From: Turritopsis dohrnii
Lineage: Eukaryota > Cnidaria > Hydrozoa > Anthoathecata > Oceaniidae
Direction: 5' to 3'
DNA: 64,000 bases
Assembly (NCBI GenBank): GCA_027922465.2
Contig: BQMF02000026.1
Location: 992,001 to 1,056,000, forward strand
Below, one piece after another: positions 1-10,915 of this stretch. Under the pieces are notes generated by a model. The model was not told where the DNA came from. It did no database searches and was given only the letters and a program-made list of their open reading frames with translations. The first letter of the stretch is position 1. Each line of letters begins with the position of its first letter. The position numbers were made by a program, and so were the translations under genes.

Positions 1-606
1 TCTTTGTATTGATAACATTTTGGTGTGGTTTATTTTGGAGACACATTCAGAAACTAGTATCTACATACTAATAATGTTTGGGATGAAGAGCTTAAATTTT
101 TAAAATGCTTTGTGTGTGTTGCAAATATAATTCAAAAGAACCCACTGACACTTGAGAAAAACTTTTATAAGACGAGATATGCAAAAGTTTTTAAAACGTT
201 TTTTAAAATTTGCACAATTTCATCTTATTAAAGTCTTTCTCGAGCGTCGAGTGTCAATTACTTACTAATAATATACTTATATATAAGGTTGCAGAATATA
301 TATGTGATAGAAAACAGAATGACATCCTAAATGCATATTCATATTTTTTATTCAAATATTTTTCATATTTTTCCAGGATCAGTTCCTCGGAGTGGCTTAA
401 ATCAATTTTAGGAGAAAAATGGTCTCAATAATTCTTGCCAGCCCATTCTTTTCTCTCCAAAGGTACTTAATCCAATTCGCAGGATTTTTACAAGCAAGCT
501 ATGTAACTTAATATATATAGTTTTAAATCATTAGATGGGAAACCATAATGAAGATCATACTTTGTTGAGTTTTGAGTAAACACTATATATATATAATATA
601 AACATA
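1..606. other. Non-coding left edge, possible last exon at about 376-431
   Basis: AT-rich sequence left of the Helitron array with no gene I can support. A good 3' splice site (pyrimidine-rich tract ending CCAG at about 374-376) precedes a short open stretch that ends in stop codons in all three frames by about 431. It could be the end of a terminal exon of a gene lying to the left, but the reading frame cannot be chosen from this window. Confidence 0.25.
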
Positions 607-1570
607 CTAGTAACCCGTGTAAAAAGTTTTTACAGGTTTTAATCTATGTGAGCTGAACAGAGAGAAAGGCTTAGTATAATGAATTTTGGTATGATAAAGA
701 TAAAGTTTGGATGTAGAATGTTTAGAATTTAGTATCCCGTGTAGAACAGCGTGTAGCACACGGGTTTTAATTCATCAAAAATAAAAATACGCGCTGTGCA
801 TCCACTTTATTCACTTTTTAAATTGAAGATGCAATGCAATGGTTCCCCTTGATTAACGATATCTAACACAGAAAAAAACACTCTTCACTCTTTTAATTAA
901 AAATCTCTAGGTACTCCGGCTAAAGCATATTTAGTTCAACACTGGAGTTATGAACAAAAAAACTTTTTAATCAGAAGATCCGAAACACATCAACATATTC
1001 GTAATAAATCTTTCACGATACGATATATGCAGTAGTAAAAATAAATTGTGCGTACAGGTAAACAACAAAAAGATTAAAATCGCTGTAATTGTTTATGGAA
1101 TCCACACCCCAATGTAAATAAAGGCCAAACGCGAAAGTCGTAAAAGTGCCAAAATGTGAATCGTAAACAATTGCGATTTTCTTTACGAATCCAGAGCGTC
1201 ATGATTAAAAACCATGATATTCATTTCCTCAATCGCGTATTATTTGAAAGTAATGACGTAGAAACCCTATTAATACTATAAGAAAAACAAAACAAACAAA
1301 AAGGTTCTAAAGCGTACTTACCCTAAAAACATAAATAAATCTTCGCGCAATACTTTCGTTGTTGTCTATTGTTTCTTGATCTCGCGAATAATCAAAACAT
1401 TTGAAACGATTATATGCAATGCAATGTTTTCCCCTATACTAATCGTAGAAAAATATTAACCGCCGTGGTCTGACACTCCATTATGAATAAGTGACCGCAA
1501 AAACGACCCGAAATTTTAGAGAGTGAAAGCGTGAAAAAAGTGGTATGCACAGCGCGTATTAGTATATAGA
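607..1570 (-). mobile_element. Non-autonomous Helitron C (964 bp)
   Basis: Read on the minus strand, the element starts TCTATATACTAATACGCG (at 1570) and ends with a hairpin (GTAAAAAC/TTTTTAC arms) followed about 10 bases later by CTAG (607-610), with a host T beyond. TC at the 5' end, a 3' hairpin and a CTRR end without target duplication are the Helitron signature. No Rep or helicase coding is visible, so it depends on other elements. Its 5' terminus abuts the 3' CTAG of the next Helitron directly. Confidence 0.8.
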
Positions 1571-4149
1571 CTAGTATCCCGGGTAAAAACTTTTTACCGA
1601 CTTAACTTCGAAAACATTAGGTCAAATCCACCATTCCCATGTACGTACCCTGTGACGAAAAAATAAATCATAGAATCGCAACTCAAAAACATCCCAGGAG
1701 GCGTCGCTCGCCACCCATGTTCAGTATGCGTTGTGGCAGAATTTAAGTCTTGCAAAAGTTTCTTTTCAGGCATTAATTTTTTAATTCATTTCTTACATTC
1801 AGAAAATTTAAAACAGAAACAAATAGCAACATGGCTCAGAATATATATTCATACGCAGAAGAGAAGTAACTTTAATGTAAAAATATGCAATATATAACAC
1901 AGAACCGTTTACTAAGACATACAAAAGCAAACATCGAATAACATTACAAAAATGATACCTTCCAACTTTTTCTTTTGTTCAAAAGTTACTTCTGGACTGC
2001 AACCATTAATGAATTTTTGAAATGATATAGTTAGTTCTTCCCAAAACCATCAACATCATGATTAAAACCATGAGTTTCATTTCTTCATGCTTTTTTTATT
2101 ATTGCCTAAAAGAATAATGTTTCAATTGTAATACCGAAAAAAAAAAAAGAAACAAAAAAAAAAAAGGAAATTCAAGTACGTATTTATCCTGCAAACAATA
2201 ACTAAGAAGAAAAATTTACACAAAAGATAAAAAGTCACAAATAAAATCATAAATTCAAAGTTATATACCTAGGCATAGTACGTAAACGATTACCATAACA
2301 CAAAATATGCATAAACGGGATAAAATATAAACTTAAGAAAAATACAGCCAACAACACTTATTTTTTGTAAGATAGTTTCATTGCACAGTCATTAAGTAAG
2401 TAAATCTTAAGTAACCCTCTCGACATTATAACCCATCATGTGCTTCATTTCTATTTTAACAGATCAAAACATTAAAAAAACATATACAAAAAACCTAATC
2501 ATGCTATGACGAAATCTAAAGAAAAACAAAACAAAGTAAAAGAAACTTTGAAAATGTATTAACCTTAAAAATAATAATTAAAAACACAAACGTAATGACA
2601 GAATTAGTATAGCTGAAAAATTTTTAACATATGAAAACATTCGTGGAGCCATTTTTTATTTCCAGTTCAAAGCTCCTCTCTGCTGGAAAATTCAAAACAC
2701 AACAGTAAACATTCCTCTTATCCTTTATGTATCCACTAATACTAACTGTGTTTAACTAAATAGATACTATTTTAACTTTACCTCTCAATACCAATTCACA
2801 TCATCTAGCCATTATCAACTTCTAAACTCTTTACCTACTTTCTATATTTCATACCTGTAAACAAATTAATAACACTCGATTTACTTTCCAGGATACTTTC
2901 CTATTGTAAACATACACTTTCTCCTTGCTTACTACTGCAATTCCACTACCATTTTTATACAGTGAAAGTCATAAAAATGCTTTCTTCGTAACTTCATAAC
3001 TGTGGAGCCATTTTGAATTAAATAAAATAAGGAACAGCAACTTCGTTACCAAAACAAATCATTAACTGCTCGAGGGACATGCATCTTAATGATTTGATCG
3101 TTTTAACTCTGTTTTTACTCTCTTTTAACGCTGTATTTACTAAATCCGTTTGACTCACGTACTTACGTATATTACTTTATATCTTTTCCAAACAATTTCT
3201 CTCCGAAAAGAAGTAAAACCATTTTCTTCACCAATGTAAATAAACAGCATCCTTCTGCAGCCATTTTTAAACAACTTCAACTTCATCTACACTACTCTAC
3301 TGCTGCACTCCCATAACTATTTGATAACTATAAAAAGAAATACGTAAACAGCTCGTAAAATAAAAATAGACTTTCTTCATCTCGTTTAGTTCTTCGTTTC
3401 GTTTTCCTCTGAAAAAACCTATATATAAAAAACAACATCTGTGTAAAAACTCACCTAAGCATGTGCTATACCTGTTCTTTTATTAATCTAAAATAAAATC
3501 TAAAATACAATAACAATAAAAGTTTAACAATAAATTGATAACTAAAACGTAAACAAACATTTAAATACATTTAAATACTAACTTGTTCTTCTATTAATCA
3601 AAAATAACAGTTTTATAATAATACCTTTTGTTCGTTCGATCTTTCTGCAGCTAATTTTTAAAAACTTCACTGCACTTCTTCTGTATATCTAAATATGATT
3701 TTTCATTGTAAACAAACGATAATAAAACGTTTTATAATAATAACAATACCTTCGTGCATACAAACCTGTGTTTCTTCATCAGTTCTTTCGTCGATTTGTT
3801 GCCTAAAACAATCAAATTTAAATCAAAATATTCGTATACAAAAAGAAACACGTCTTCTTCGCGAAGTTTCTTGCTCACGAAATGATCGTTGACAAATTTC
3901 GAACGATTAACATTGCATTGCTCGCACTCCTCCAAAGACGTTTTTCGGCTGATTTCCACTGCGCAAGCCAAAAATAACAAAACGGAGGAGCATATACTAA
4001 TCGCGAAAAATCAAAAAAATCACTCTCGCTTTGGCGTGGTTTTACGACGAAAAGGGAAAAAATAAGAAGGTTTTGACCGTGAAAAAAAAACAAATATATC
4101 ACTCTCTAAAATAAAAGTGGGATGCACAAAGCGAATTAGTATAATAAGA
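1571..4149 (-). mobile_element. Non-autonomous Helitron, copy A of tandem pair (2579 bp)
   Basis: On the minus strand it begins TCTTATTATACTAATTCGC at 4149 and ends with the hairpin GGTAAAAAGTTTTTACC, then CCGGGATACTAG, at 1571. It appears identical to copy B by eye, with offset 2579 throughout. The interior is A-rich with only short chance reading frames; no Rep/helicase motifs are seen. About 110 bp inside its 3' end (about 1690-1735) lies a second, Helitron-D-like terminal hairpin that has lost its CTAG. Confidence 0.85.
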
Positions 4150-6728
4150 CTAGTATCCCGGGTAAAAACTTTTTACCGACTTAACTTCGAAAACATTAGG
4201 TCAAATCCACCATTCCCATGTACGTACCCTGTGACGAAAAAATAAATCATAGAATCGCAACTCAAAAACATCCCAGGAGGCGTCGCTCGCCACCCATGTT
4301 CAGTATGCGTTGTGGCAGAATTTAAGTCTTGCAAAAGTTTCTTTTCAGGCATTAATTTTTTAATTCATTTCTTACATTCAGAAAATTTAAAACAGAAACA
4401 AATAGCAACATGGCTCAGAATATATATTCATACGCAGAAGAGAAGTAACTTTAATGTAAAAATATGCAATATATAACACAGAACCGTTTACTAAGACATA
4501 CAAAAGCAAACATCGAATAACATTACAAAAATGATACCTTCCAACTTTTTCTTTTGTTCAAAAGTTACTTCTGGACTGCAACCATTAATGAATTTTTGAA
4601 ATGATATAGTTAGTTCTTCCCAAAACCATCAACATCATGATTAAAACCATGAGTTTCATTTCTTCATGCTTTTTTTATTATTGCCTAAAAGAATAATGTT
4701 TCAATTGTAATACCGAAAAAAAAAAAAGAAACAAAAAAAAAAAAGGAAATTCAAGTACGTATTTATCCTGCAAACAATAACTAAGAAGAAAAATTTACAC
4801 AAAAGATAAAAAGTCACAAATAAAATCATAAATTCAAAGTTATATACCTAGGCATAGTACGTAAACGATTACCATAACACAAAATATGCATAAACGGGAT
4901 AAAATATAAACTTAAGAAAAATACAGCCAACAACACTTATTTTTTGTAAGATAGTTTCATTGCACAGTCATTAAGTAAGTAAATCTTAAGTAACCCTCTC
5001 GACATTATAACCCATCATGTGCTTCATTTCTATTTTAACAGATCAAAACATTAAAAAAACATATACAAAAAACCTAATCATGCTATGACGAAATCTAAAG
5101 AAAAACAAAACAAAGTAAAAGAAACTTTGAAAATGTATTAACCTTAAAAATAATAATTAAAAACACAAACGTAATGACAGAATTAGTATAGCTGAAAAAT
5201 TTTTAACATATGAAAACATTCGTGGAGCCATTTTTTATTTCCAGTTCAAAGCTCCTCTCTGCTGGAAAATTCAAAACACAACAGTAAACATTCCTCTTAT
5301 CCTTTATGTATCCACTAATACTAACTGTGTTTAACTAAATAGATACTATTTTAACTTTACCTCTCAATACCAATTCACATCATCTAGCCATTATCAACTT
5401 CTAAACTCTTTACCTACTTTCTATATTTCATACCTGTAAACAAATTAATAACACTCGATTTACTTTCCAGGATACTTTCCTATTGTAAACATACACTTTC
5501 TCCTTGCTTACTACTGCAATTCCACTACCATTTTTATACAGTGAAAGTCATAAAAATGCTTTCTTCGTAACTTCATAACTGTGGAGCCATTTTGAATTAA
5601 ATAAAATAAGGAACAGCAACTTCGTTACCAAAACAAATCATTAACTGCTCGAGGGACATGCATCTTAATGATTTGATCGTTTTAACTCTGTTTTTACTCT
5701 CTTTTAACGCTGTATTTACTAAATCCGTTTGACTCACGTACTTACGTATATTACTTTATATCTTTTCCAAACAATTTCTCTCCGAAAAGAAGTAAAACCA
5801 TTTTCTTCACCAATGTAAATAAACAGCATCCTTCTGCAGCCATTTTTAAACAACTTCAACTTCATCTACACTACTCTACTGCTGCACTCCCATAACTATT
5901 TGATAACTATAAAAAGAAATACGTAAACAGCTCGTAAAATAAAAATAGACTTTCTTCATCTCGTTTAGTTCTTCGTTTCGTTTTCCTCTGAAAAAACCTA
6001 TATATAAAAAACAACATCTGTGTAAAAACTCACCTAAGCATGTGCTATACCTGTTCTTTTATTAATCTAAAATAAAATCTAAAATACAATAACAATAAAA
6101 GTTTAACAATAAATTGATAACTAAAACGTAAACAAACATTTAAATACATTTAAATACTAACTTGTTCTTCTATTAATCAAAAATAACAGTTTTATAATAA
6201 TACCTTTTGTTCGTTCGATCTTTCTGCAGCTAATTTTTAAAAACTTCACTGCACTTCTTCTGTATATCTAAATATGATTTTTCATTGTAAACAAACGATA
6301 ATAAAACGTTTTATAATAATAACAATACCTTCGTGCATACAAACCTGTGTTTCTTCATCAGTTCTTTCGTCGATTTGTTGCCTAAAACAATCAAATTTAA
6401 ATCAAAATATTCGTATACAAAAAGAAACACGTCTTCTTCGCGAAGTTTCTTGCTCACGAAATGATCGTTGACAAATTTCGAACGATTAACATTGCATTGC
6501 TCGCACTCCTCCAAAGACGTTTTTCGGCTGATTTCCACTGCGCAAGCCAAAAATAACAAAACGGAGGAGCATATACTAATCGCGAAAAATCAAAAAAATC
6601 ACTCTCGCTTTGGCGTGGTTTTACGACGAAAAGGGAAAAAATAAGAAGGTTTTGACCGTGAAAAAAAAACAAATATATCACTCTCTAAAATAAAAGTGGG
6701 ATGCACAAAGCGAATTAGTATAATAAGA
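4150..6728 (-). mobile_element. Non-autonomous Helitron, copy B of tandem pair (2579 bp)
   Basis: Head-to-tail duplicate of 1571-4149. The junction with copy A (4149/4150) joins a 5' TC directly to a 3' CTAG with no host base between. The outer 5' end at 6728 is preceded, on the minus strand, by A; the far end of the array (607) is followed by T. The whole array therefore sits in a single A|T dinucleotide, as Helitron insertions do. Confidence 0.85.
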
Positions 6729-7397
6729 TATATATTTCCATGGACGTATAAAAAGAGAAGGACTCACAACTAATACTTAAGCCTTTCATTTCTATTATTA
6801 AAATCTATTCTGTCGGCAGTTCTTTGATGTAATCCTCGCCTCGCATTTCACTGGATTTTGGTTCACATGGGCGGGTTTATACGACGCTTTAGGTTTAATG
6901 AATGTGGAAAACCAAAGAATTGAGAGAAAATACGATTTGGAGATACATCTGCAATATTCCTTAGTATCACGAAACTTCTACTCAACCTTTTTTAAAAATG
7001 TAGAATTGGAATTAAGATAAATTCCTCGGAGTTAGGAAGTGTTTTGTGGATATACTTATATCCAAAGATTTGGTACTTTGAAAGATGCCTGGGTGATGCC
7101 TGAGAATATACAGAAAGAAGCATGGTTTTTCATTCAATTCTGAAAATTTCATGTTTGAGACTGTAGGAAGTCATGAGGAATCAGAGTTTAAAACCTGGCT
7201 TCAAAATAATCACAAAAATCTTTAAATTCATTTCTGGTTGGTTGTTACGATCATGGAAGCCAATGGAAACATGTATTTTTAACAGCACTTGAGGGAGTTT
7301 CGAAACTGCTTTTGTCAAAATTTCAATAAAGCGAGGTTGTTTGAATAGATTCATAAAAGTTGTAAGTCCTTCTCTTTTTATACGTCCATGATATTTC
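6729..7397. mobile_element. Inverted-repeat element next to the Helitron array
   Basis: About 35-40 bp at 6733-6771 (core CATGGACGTATAAAAAGAGA) recur inverted at 7355-7393, giving imperfect terminal inverted repeats around a 590-bp interior without coding. No clear target duplication is visible; the left end has been modified by the Helitron array that abuts it. Superfamily unknown. Confidence 0.6.
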
Positions 7398-7501
7398 AAA
7401 CGAAACGCGTCCCGTTCATCAACATGTAGCTTCTTCGTTTTTATTTATCTTATACTACATAATCAAGATGGCTTTTTAGTTCTTATATATATAAATATAT
7501 G

Positions 7502-7562
7502 TACACAACACAACATACACTGATATATGAAACATTTGAGTCAGTGTATGTTGTGTTGTGTA
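7502..7562. repeat. Perfect 22-bp inverted repeat (hairpin)
   Basis: TACACAACACAACATACACT and two further bases at 7502-7523 are perfectly complementary to 7541-7562, with a 17-nt loop. The arm length matches a microRNA precursor or a small fold-back element. Nothing else supports transcription. Confidence 0.6.
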
Positions 7563-9245
7563 TAATATTAGACAAAAAAAAAAAACACATTCAGTTGCAC
7601 AATGTTCAACAATTACGAGTCTTTATCAAGTATCTAAGAGTAGAGTTAACGTTTTTGTGTATTTTGCTAAAGAATATACAGCTAAGATACAGAAAGCTTA
7701 TATCATTTAATCAAACCATTGAGTTAATGTTTATATGTAGACCTTGTTATGAAAATCCTACAAATAATTGTCATATATATCTGTATATCCGAACACGATA
7801 AAATGAATCCAATTATTCCAAAACTTCATTTTATAGTGAATTTGTTGGTTATTCCTGTTCCCTATTTTGCACACATAAGTGAATCACTTCATATCCTGGT
7901 CTACTTGTTGAAAATGATCTTTTTATTGTGATTGATAAGAAAATTTTGTATATTGATGCAACGCAGTGAACAGTGGCCTGCGTAAAAATAAAAGGTATTG
8001 GTTCCCAGCCATTTTGCACACATAATAGATAATGTTAAGCAAAATTTCTTATAGTGCACATGCTCGTTTTAATTTTTGATTCAATTTCTGGACTGCAATG
8101 CTTTGTTTGCATCCATATATTGAACAATTTGTTTTGCTTCAAAAATATGTGTCTGAATGTAATTTATTCATCAACTGAAGCCACTAAATTCTAATATAAA
8201 AGAATCTGTGACCAACAAATGTTAAGGCATTTATTTGTGATTTATGTAGAAATATTATTGTTGATAATTTTGATAAATGTCATAAAAAATTTCATGTTTC
8301 TCCCCCAGAGCAAATCTGAACCATGCTTTATTGCATTTTTGAGGATGTTCATCTTAATATTTCTAAATTATGCTCTCATAAATCTTAGAAACTGTTCTTC
8401 TCATAATTCATCACTGCTGCTTTTTGTTTCAGTCAAAATTGCATGAATGTTCATCTTGTTTCCATGTTGATTTTTTAAGAACTGTGTGTGGTTAGCCATT
8501 CTCAGTATAAGTACATAATGCTGCGTGAATAATATGATAGCTAAAATAATGTTATTTTGAATAATTAAATAATTAAATTCGATTCTTATCTTCCTCAAAA
8601 GTAAGTCGGACGATTTCTTCTTTTTGCTCGAAAATCCTGCGGTCGTTGTAGTATTTTCAGCCAATAGAATTCACAGTTTCAGTAGCGTTCGCCAGGGTCT
8701 TCTTCGACGCCATCCGTATATCGAAAGGCAAGAGACCCTGGGTTCGAGGTTGTGTAAAGTCTGGCACAATTACTACAGAACTATAAATTACCCTGAACGC
8801 GAAAGGGAGACATAGACATGAAAAAAGAAACTTGTTTGCATATTTCTTCCTTTTGTATTGAATTTTATGACAAAACTGAAACAAGCATTGTGCTTAGTTC
8901 AACATTATAAGTACTCAGAACCCGCCCACACTAATATTCCAACCTTCTATTATTAATGTTTATTGCAATGTCCAACCTCCTATTATTCCAAACTCTGCTA
9001 TTATTCAGAACTGGATAGGAAGTTCCGATAGTTAAACATTTAACGACCTGAACACCCTATAAGAACCCTTCATTGAACATTGGTGAGATATCAGCCTGCG
9101 GTTTACAATAGTGACAACAGGATAACGGATAGTTCTATCAATGCTGATAGCAGTGAGTTGTACTCTACTTCTACTACCTCTACTACATTTTCTGTTCTTG
9201 TGACTGTTGCTATTAATACCACGAATGATCTTTTCATTTTAGAAG
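7563..9245. other. Gap: AT-rich sequence without a supportable gene
   Basis: Only short chance reading frames. A 23-bp stretch reading AAGAGACCCTGGGTTCGAGG at about 8731 recurs near 33353, so part of this is a dispersed repeat. Around 8930-9010 there are degenerate iterations of CTATTATT, just upstream of the secreted repeat-protein gene, in the place where its promoter should be. Confidence 0.4.
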
Positions 9246-10273
9246 ATGAAAGTTCTCGTATGTTTTGCTTTGTTGGCTTTATGCCTGGTTGCATTTGCTG
9301 AAGAAACCAAAGAACAAACCAAAGATGCAGAAGCAGTCGAAAACGACCCTTCCTTTTATTATGGAAAAAAAAGATGTACGAACACAATTTCACCAGGTTT
9401 ATTTGTTTGACAAAACATCAAAGTTCAATCTAGAAATGTTAACTACTATTTTCTATTTCAGGCGGAAAGATCTGGTACAACCCAGCAACACACTTTTGCT
9501 ACAAATGGAGAGTGTATAGCAAACGAGTGTATGGTCTTTGTGGACTTTACAAAAAGCAACTTTACAACAAGAGAACCCATTTCTGCTACAGAGGACGTGT
9601 CTACAGCCGACGAGTTTATGCCATCTGTGGTCGACGTGTCTACAACAAACAAATCCACTTCTGCTTTCAAAAACGACTCTACAGAAAAGCCGTTAACGCG
9701 ATCTGTGGAAAAAGTGTCTACAACAAACAAACCCACTTCTGCTTTCAAAAACGACTCTACAGAAAAGCCGTAAGCGCAATCTGTGGAAGAGCTGTCTACA
9801 ACAAACAAACCCACTTCTGCTTTCAAAAACGACTCTACAGAAAAGCCGTAAGCGCAATCTGTGGAAGAGCTGTCTACAACAAACAAACCCACTTCTGCTT
9901 TCAAAAACGACTCTACAGAAAAGCCGTAAGCGCAATCTGTGGAAGAGCTGTCTACAACAAACAAACCCACTTCTGCTTTCAAAAACGAGTCTACAGAAAA
10001 GCCGTTAACGCGATCTGTGGAAAAAGTGTCTACAACAAACAAACCCACTTCTGCTTTCAAAAACGAGTCTACAGAAAAGCCGTTAACGCGATCTGTGGAA
10101 AAAGTGTCTACGACAAACAAACCTACTTCTGCTTCCAAACACGACTCTACAGCCGAAGAGTTTATGCCATTTGCCGTTATGGTAAAGGATATTACCGAAG
10201 ATCTGTCGTCTACAACAAATTGACACACAGATGCACAAGTTATGGTGTTCGTCCAAGAAACAAATATTACTAA
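9246..10273 (+). CDS. Secreted basic Cys-repeat protein, galaxin-like (2 exons, 320 aa)
   Basis: Exon 1 is 9246-9396 and encodes a signal peptide (MKVLVCFALLALCLVAFA, likely cut before EE) and an acidic linker; exon 2 is 9462-10273. The intron (gtttat...tttcag) joins phase 1 to phase 1 in frame, total 321 codons with stop. The mature protein is about ten repeats of 26 residues; the central seven are nearly identical (unit CGKSVYNKQTHFCFQKRLYR plus six residues), the first two and the last more divergent. Each unit has two Cys, a CGxxxYNxxTHxC core and many Lys, Arg and Tyr. Galaxins, first described from coral skeleton matrix, have CCGxxxYN...CC repeats; here each CC is a single Cys followed by an aromatic or another residue. 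Family placement is inference from that pattern; signal peptide and repeats are seen directly. The job, extracellular matrix, cuticle or defence, is unknown. Confidence 0.8.
9560..10190 (+). repeat. 78-bp coding tandem repeat
   Basis: The DNA behind the 26-residue repeats is a 78-bp tandem array; successive copies of GAAGAGCTGTCTACAAC start at 9786 and 9864. Central copies differ by only a few bases, which suggests recent expansion or gene conversion. Since 78 is divisible by three, long open frames also appear in the other frames and on the other strand. Confidence 0.9.
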
Positions 10274-10720
10274 CTTTTTAATAAGCAACCAAAGCTTTGA
10301 CATTAATAGTAAAGTTAAAAAATCACCTTATTTGCTAACCATTAATAGAAAATATATATATGTCCCATCTTGAAAACCTTTTTGTACGTTTTAGTTGTTT
10401 AATTAAAGTATCTAAGTATAAGTGGTCTAGGCCATTCAAATCATTATACAAAGTGTATAACTTCTACATCCTAGTGTAACAACCTAATGTAACAATTTCA
10501 AAAAATGTACTGTAGCTATGCTAGTGTTGCATCCTTTCAAAATTTCATGTTGCTAATTTATTTAAGGTAATTGTAGTACTAGTAAAAATTTACTAGTGTT
10601 GCTTATAAACTTGTTGCTTATAAACTTGCTGCTTATAAAAAATACAACATGGAAATAAAATTGCAAATTGTCTTAAAATTCATGTTGACCCAGAAGTTTT
10701 CTTTCCCTCATATTTATTCA

Positions 10721-10868
10721 ATTTCCGCGCTTTTAAGCGTAGGAAATTGTTTGGTTTACACATTCTATCTATCTATCTATGTAACACTTTTTTGCTGTTT
10801 TCGGAAAGTCCGTTCGGATTTCGGATTGTTTGTTTATTCAGAATAGCTAATGACTGACCTATGCTAGG
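10721..10868. repeat. Dispersed repeat with (CTAT)n, copy 1
   Basis: About 150 bp containing GGAAATTGTTTGGTTTACAC, a short CTAT microsatellite and GCTGTTTTCGGAAAGT. A clearly related copy in the same orientation lies at 63541-63690. It immediately precedes the 128-bp satellite. Family unknown. Confidence 0.6.
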
Positions 10869-10915
10869 AAAACTTAGGAAGGACATGTTTGACGAAAATT
10901 GGGCAATTTAGACAA

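Noticed and set aside
3695..6681. Short frames of 65-82 codons repeated in Helitrons A and B
   Set aside because: They are identical only because the units are duplicated; they have no Rep, helicase or captured-gene motif and composition follows the AT-rich background.
9531..10223. Second sense frame with Thr/Ser-rich STTNKPTSAFK repeats, mucin-like
   Set aside because: Interrupted by stop codons at about 9772 and again before 9939, and not in phase with the signal-peptide exon.
9458..10303. Antisense 281-codon open frame with GLFVVDTFSTDRVNGFSV-type repeats
   Set aside because: It is the mirror of the 78-bp coding repeat, which keeps every frame periodic. It lacks a signal peptide or splice structure, while the sense frame joins a signal-peptide exon in phase.
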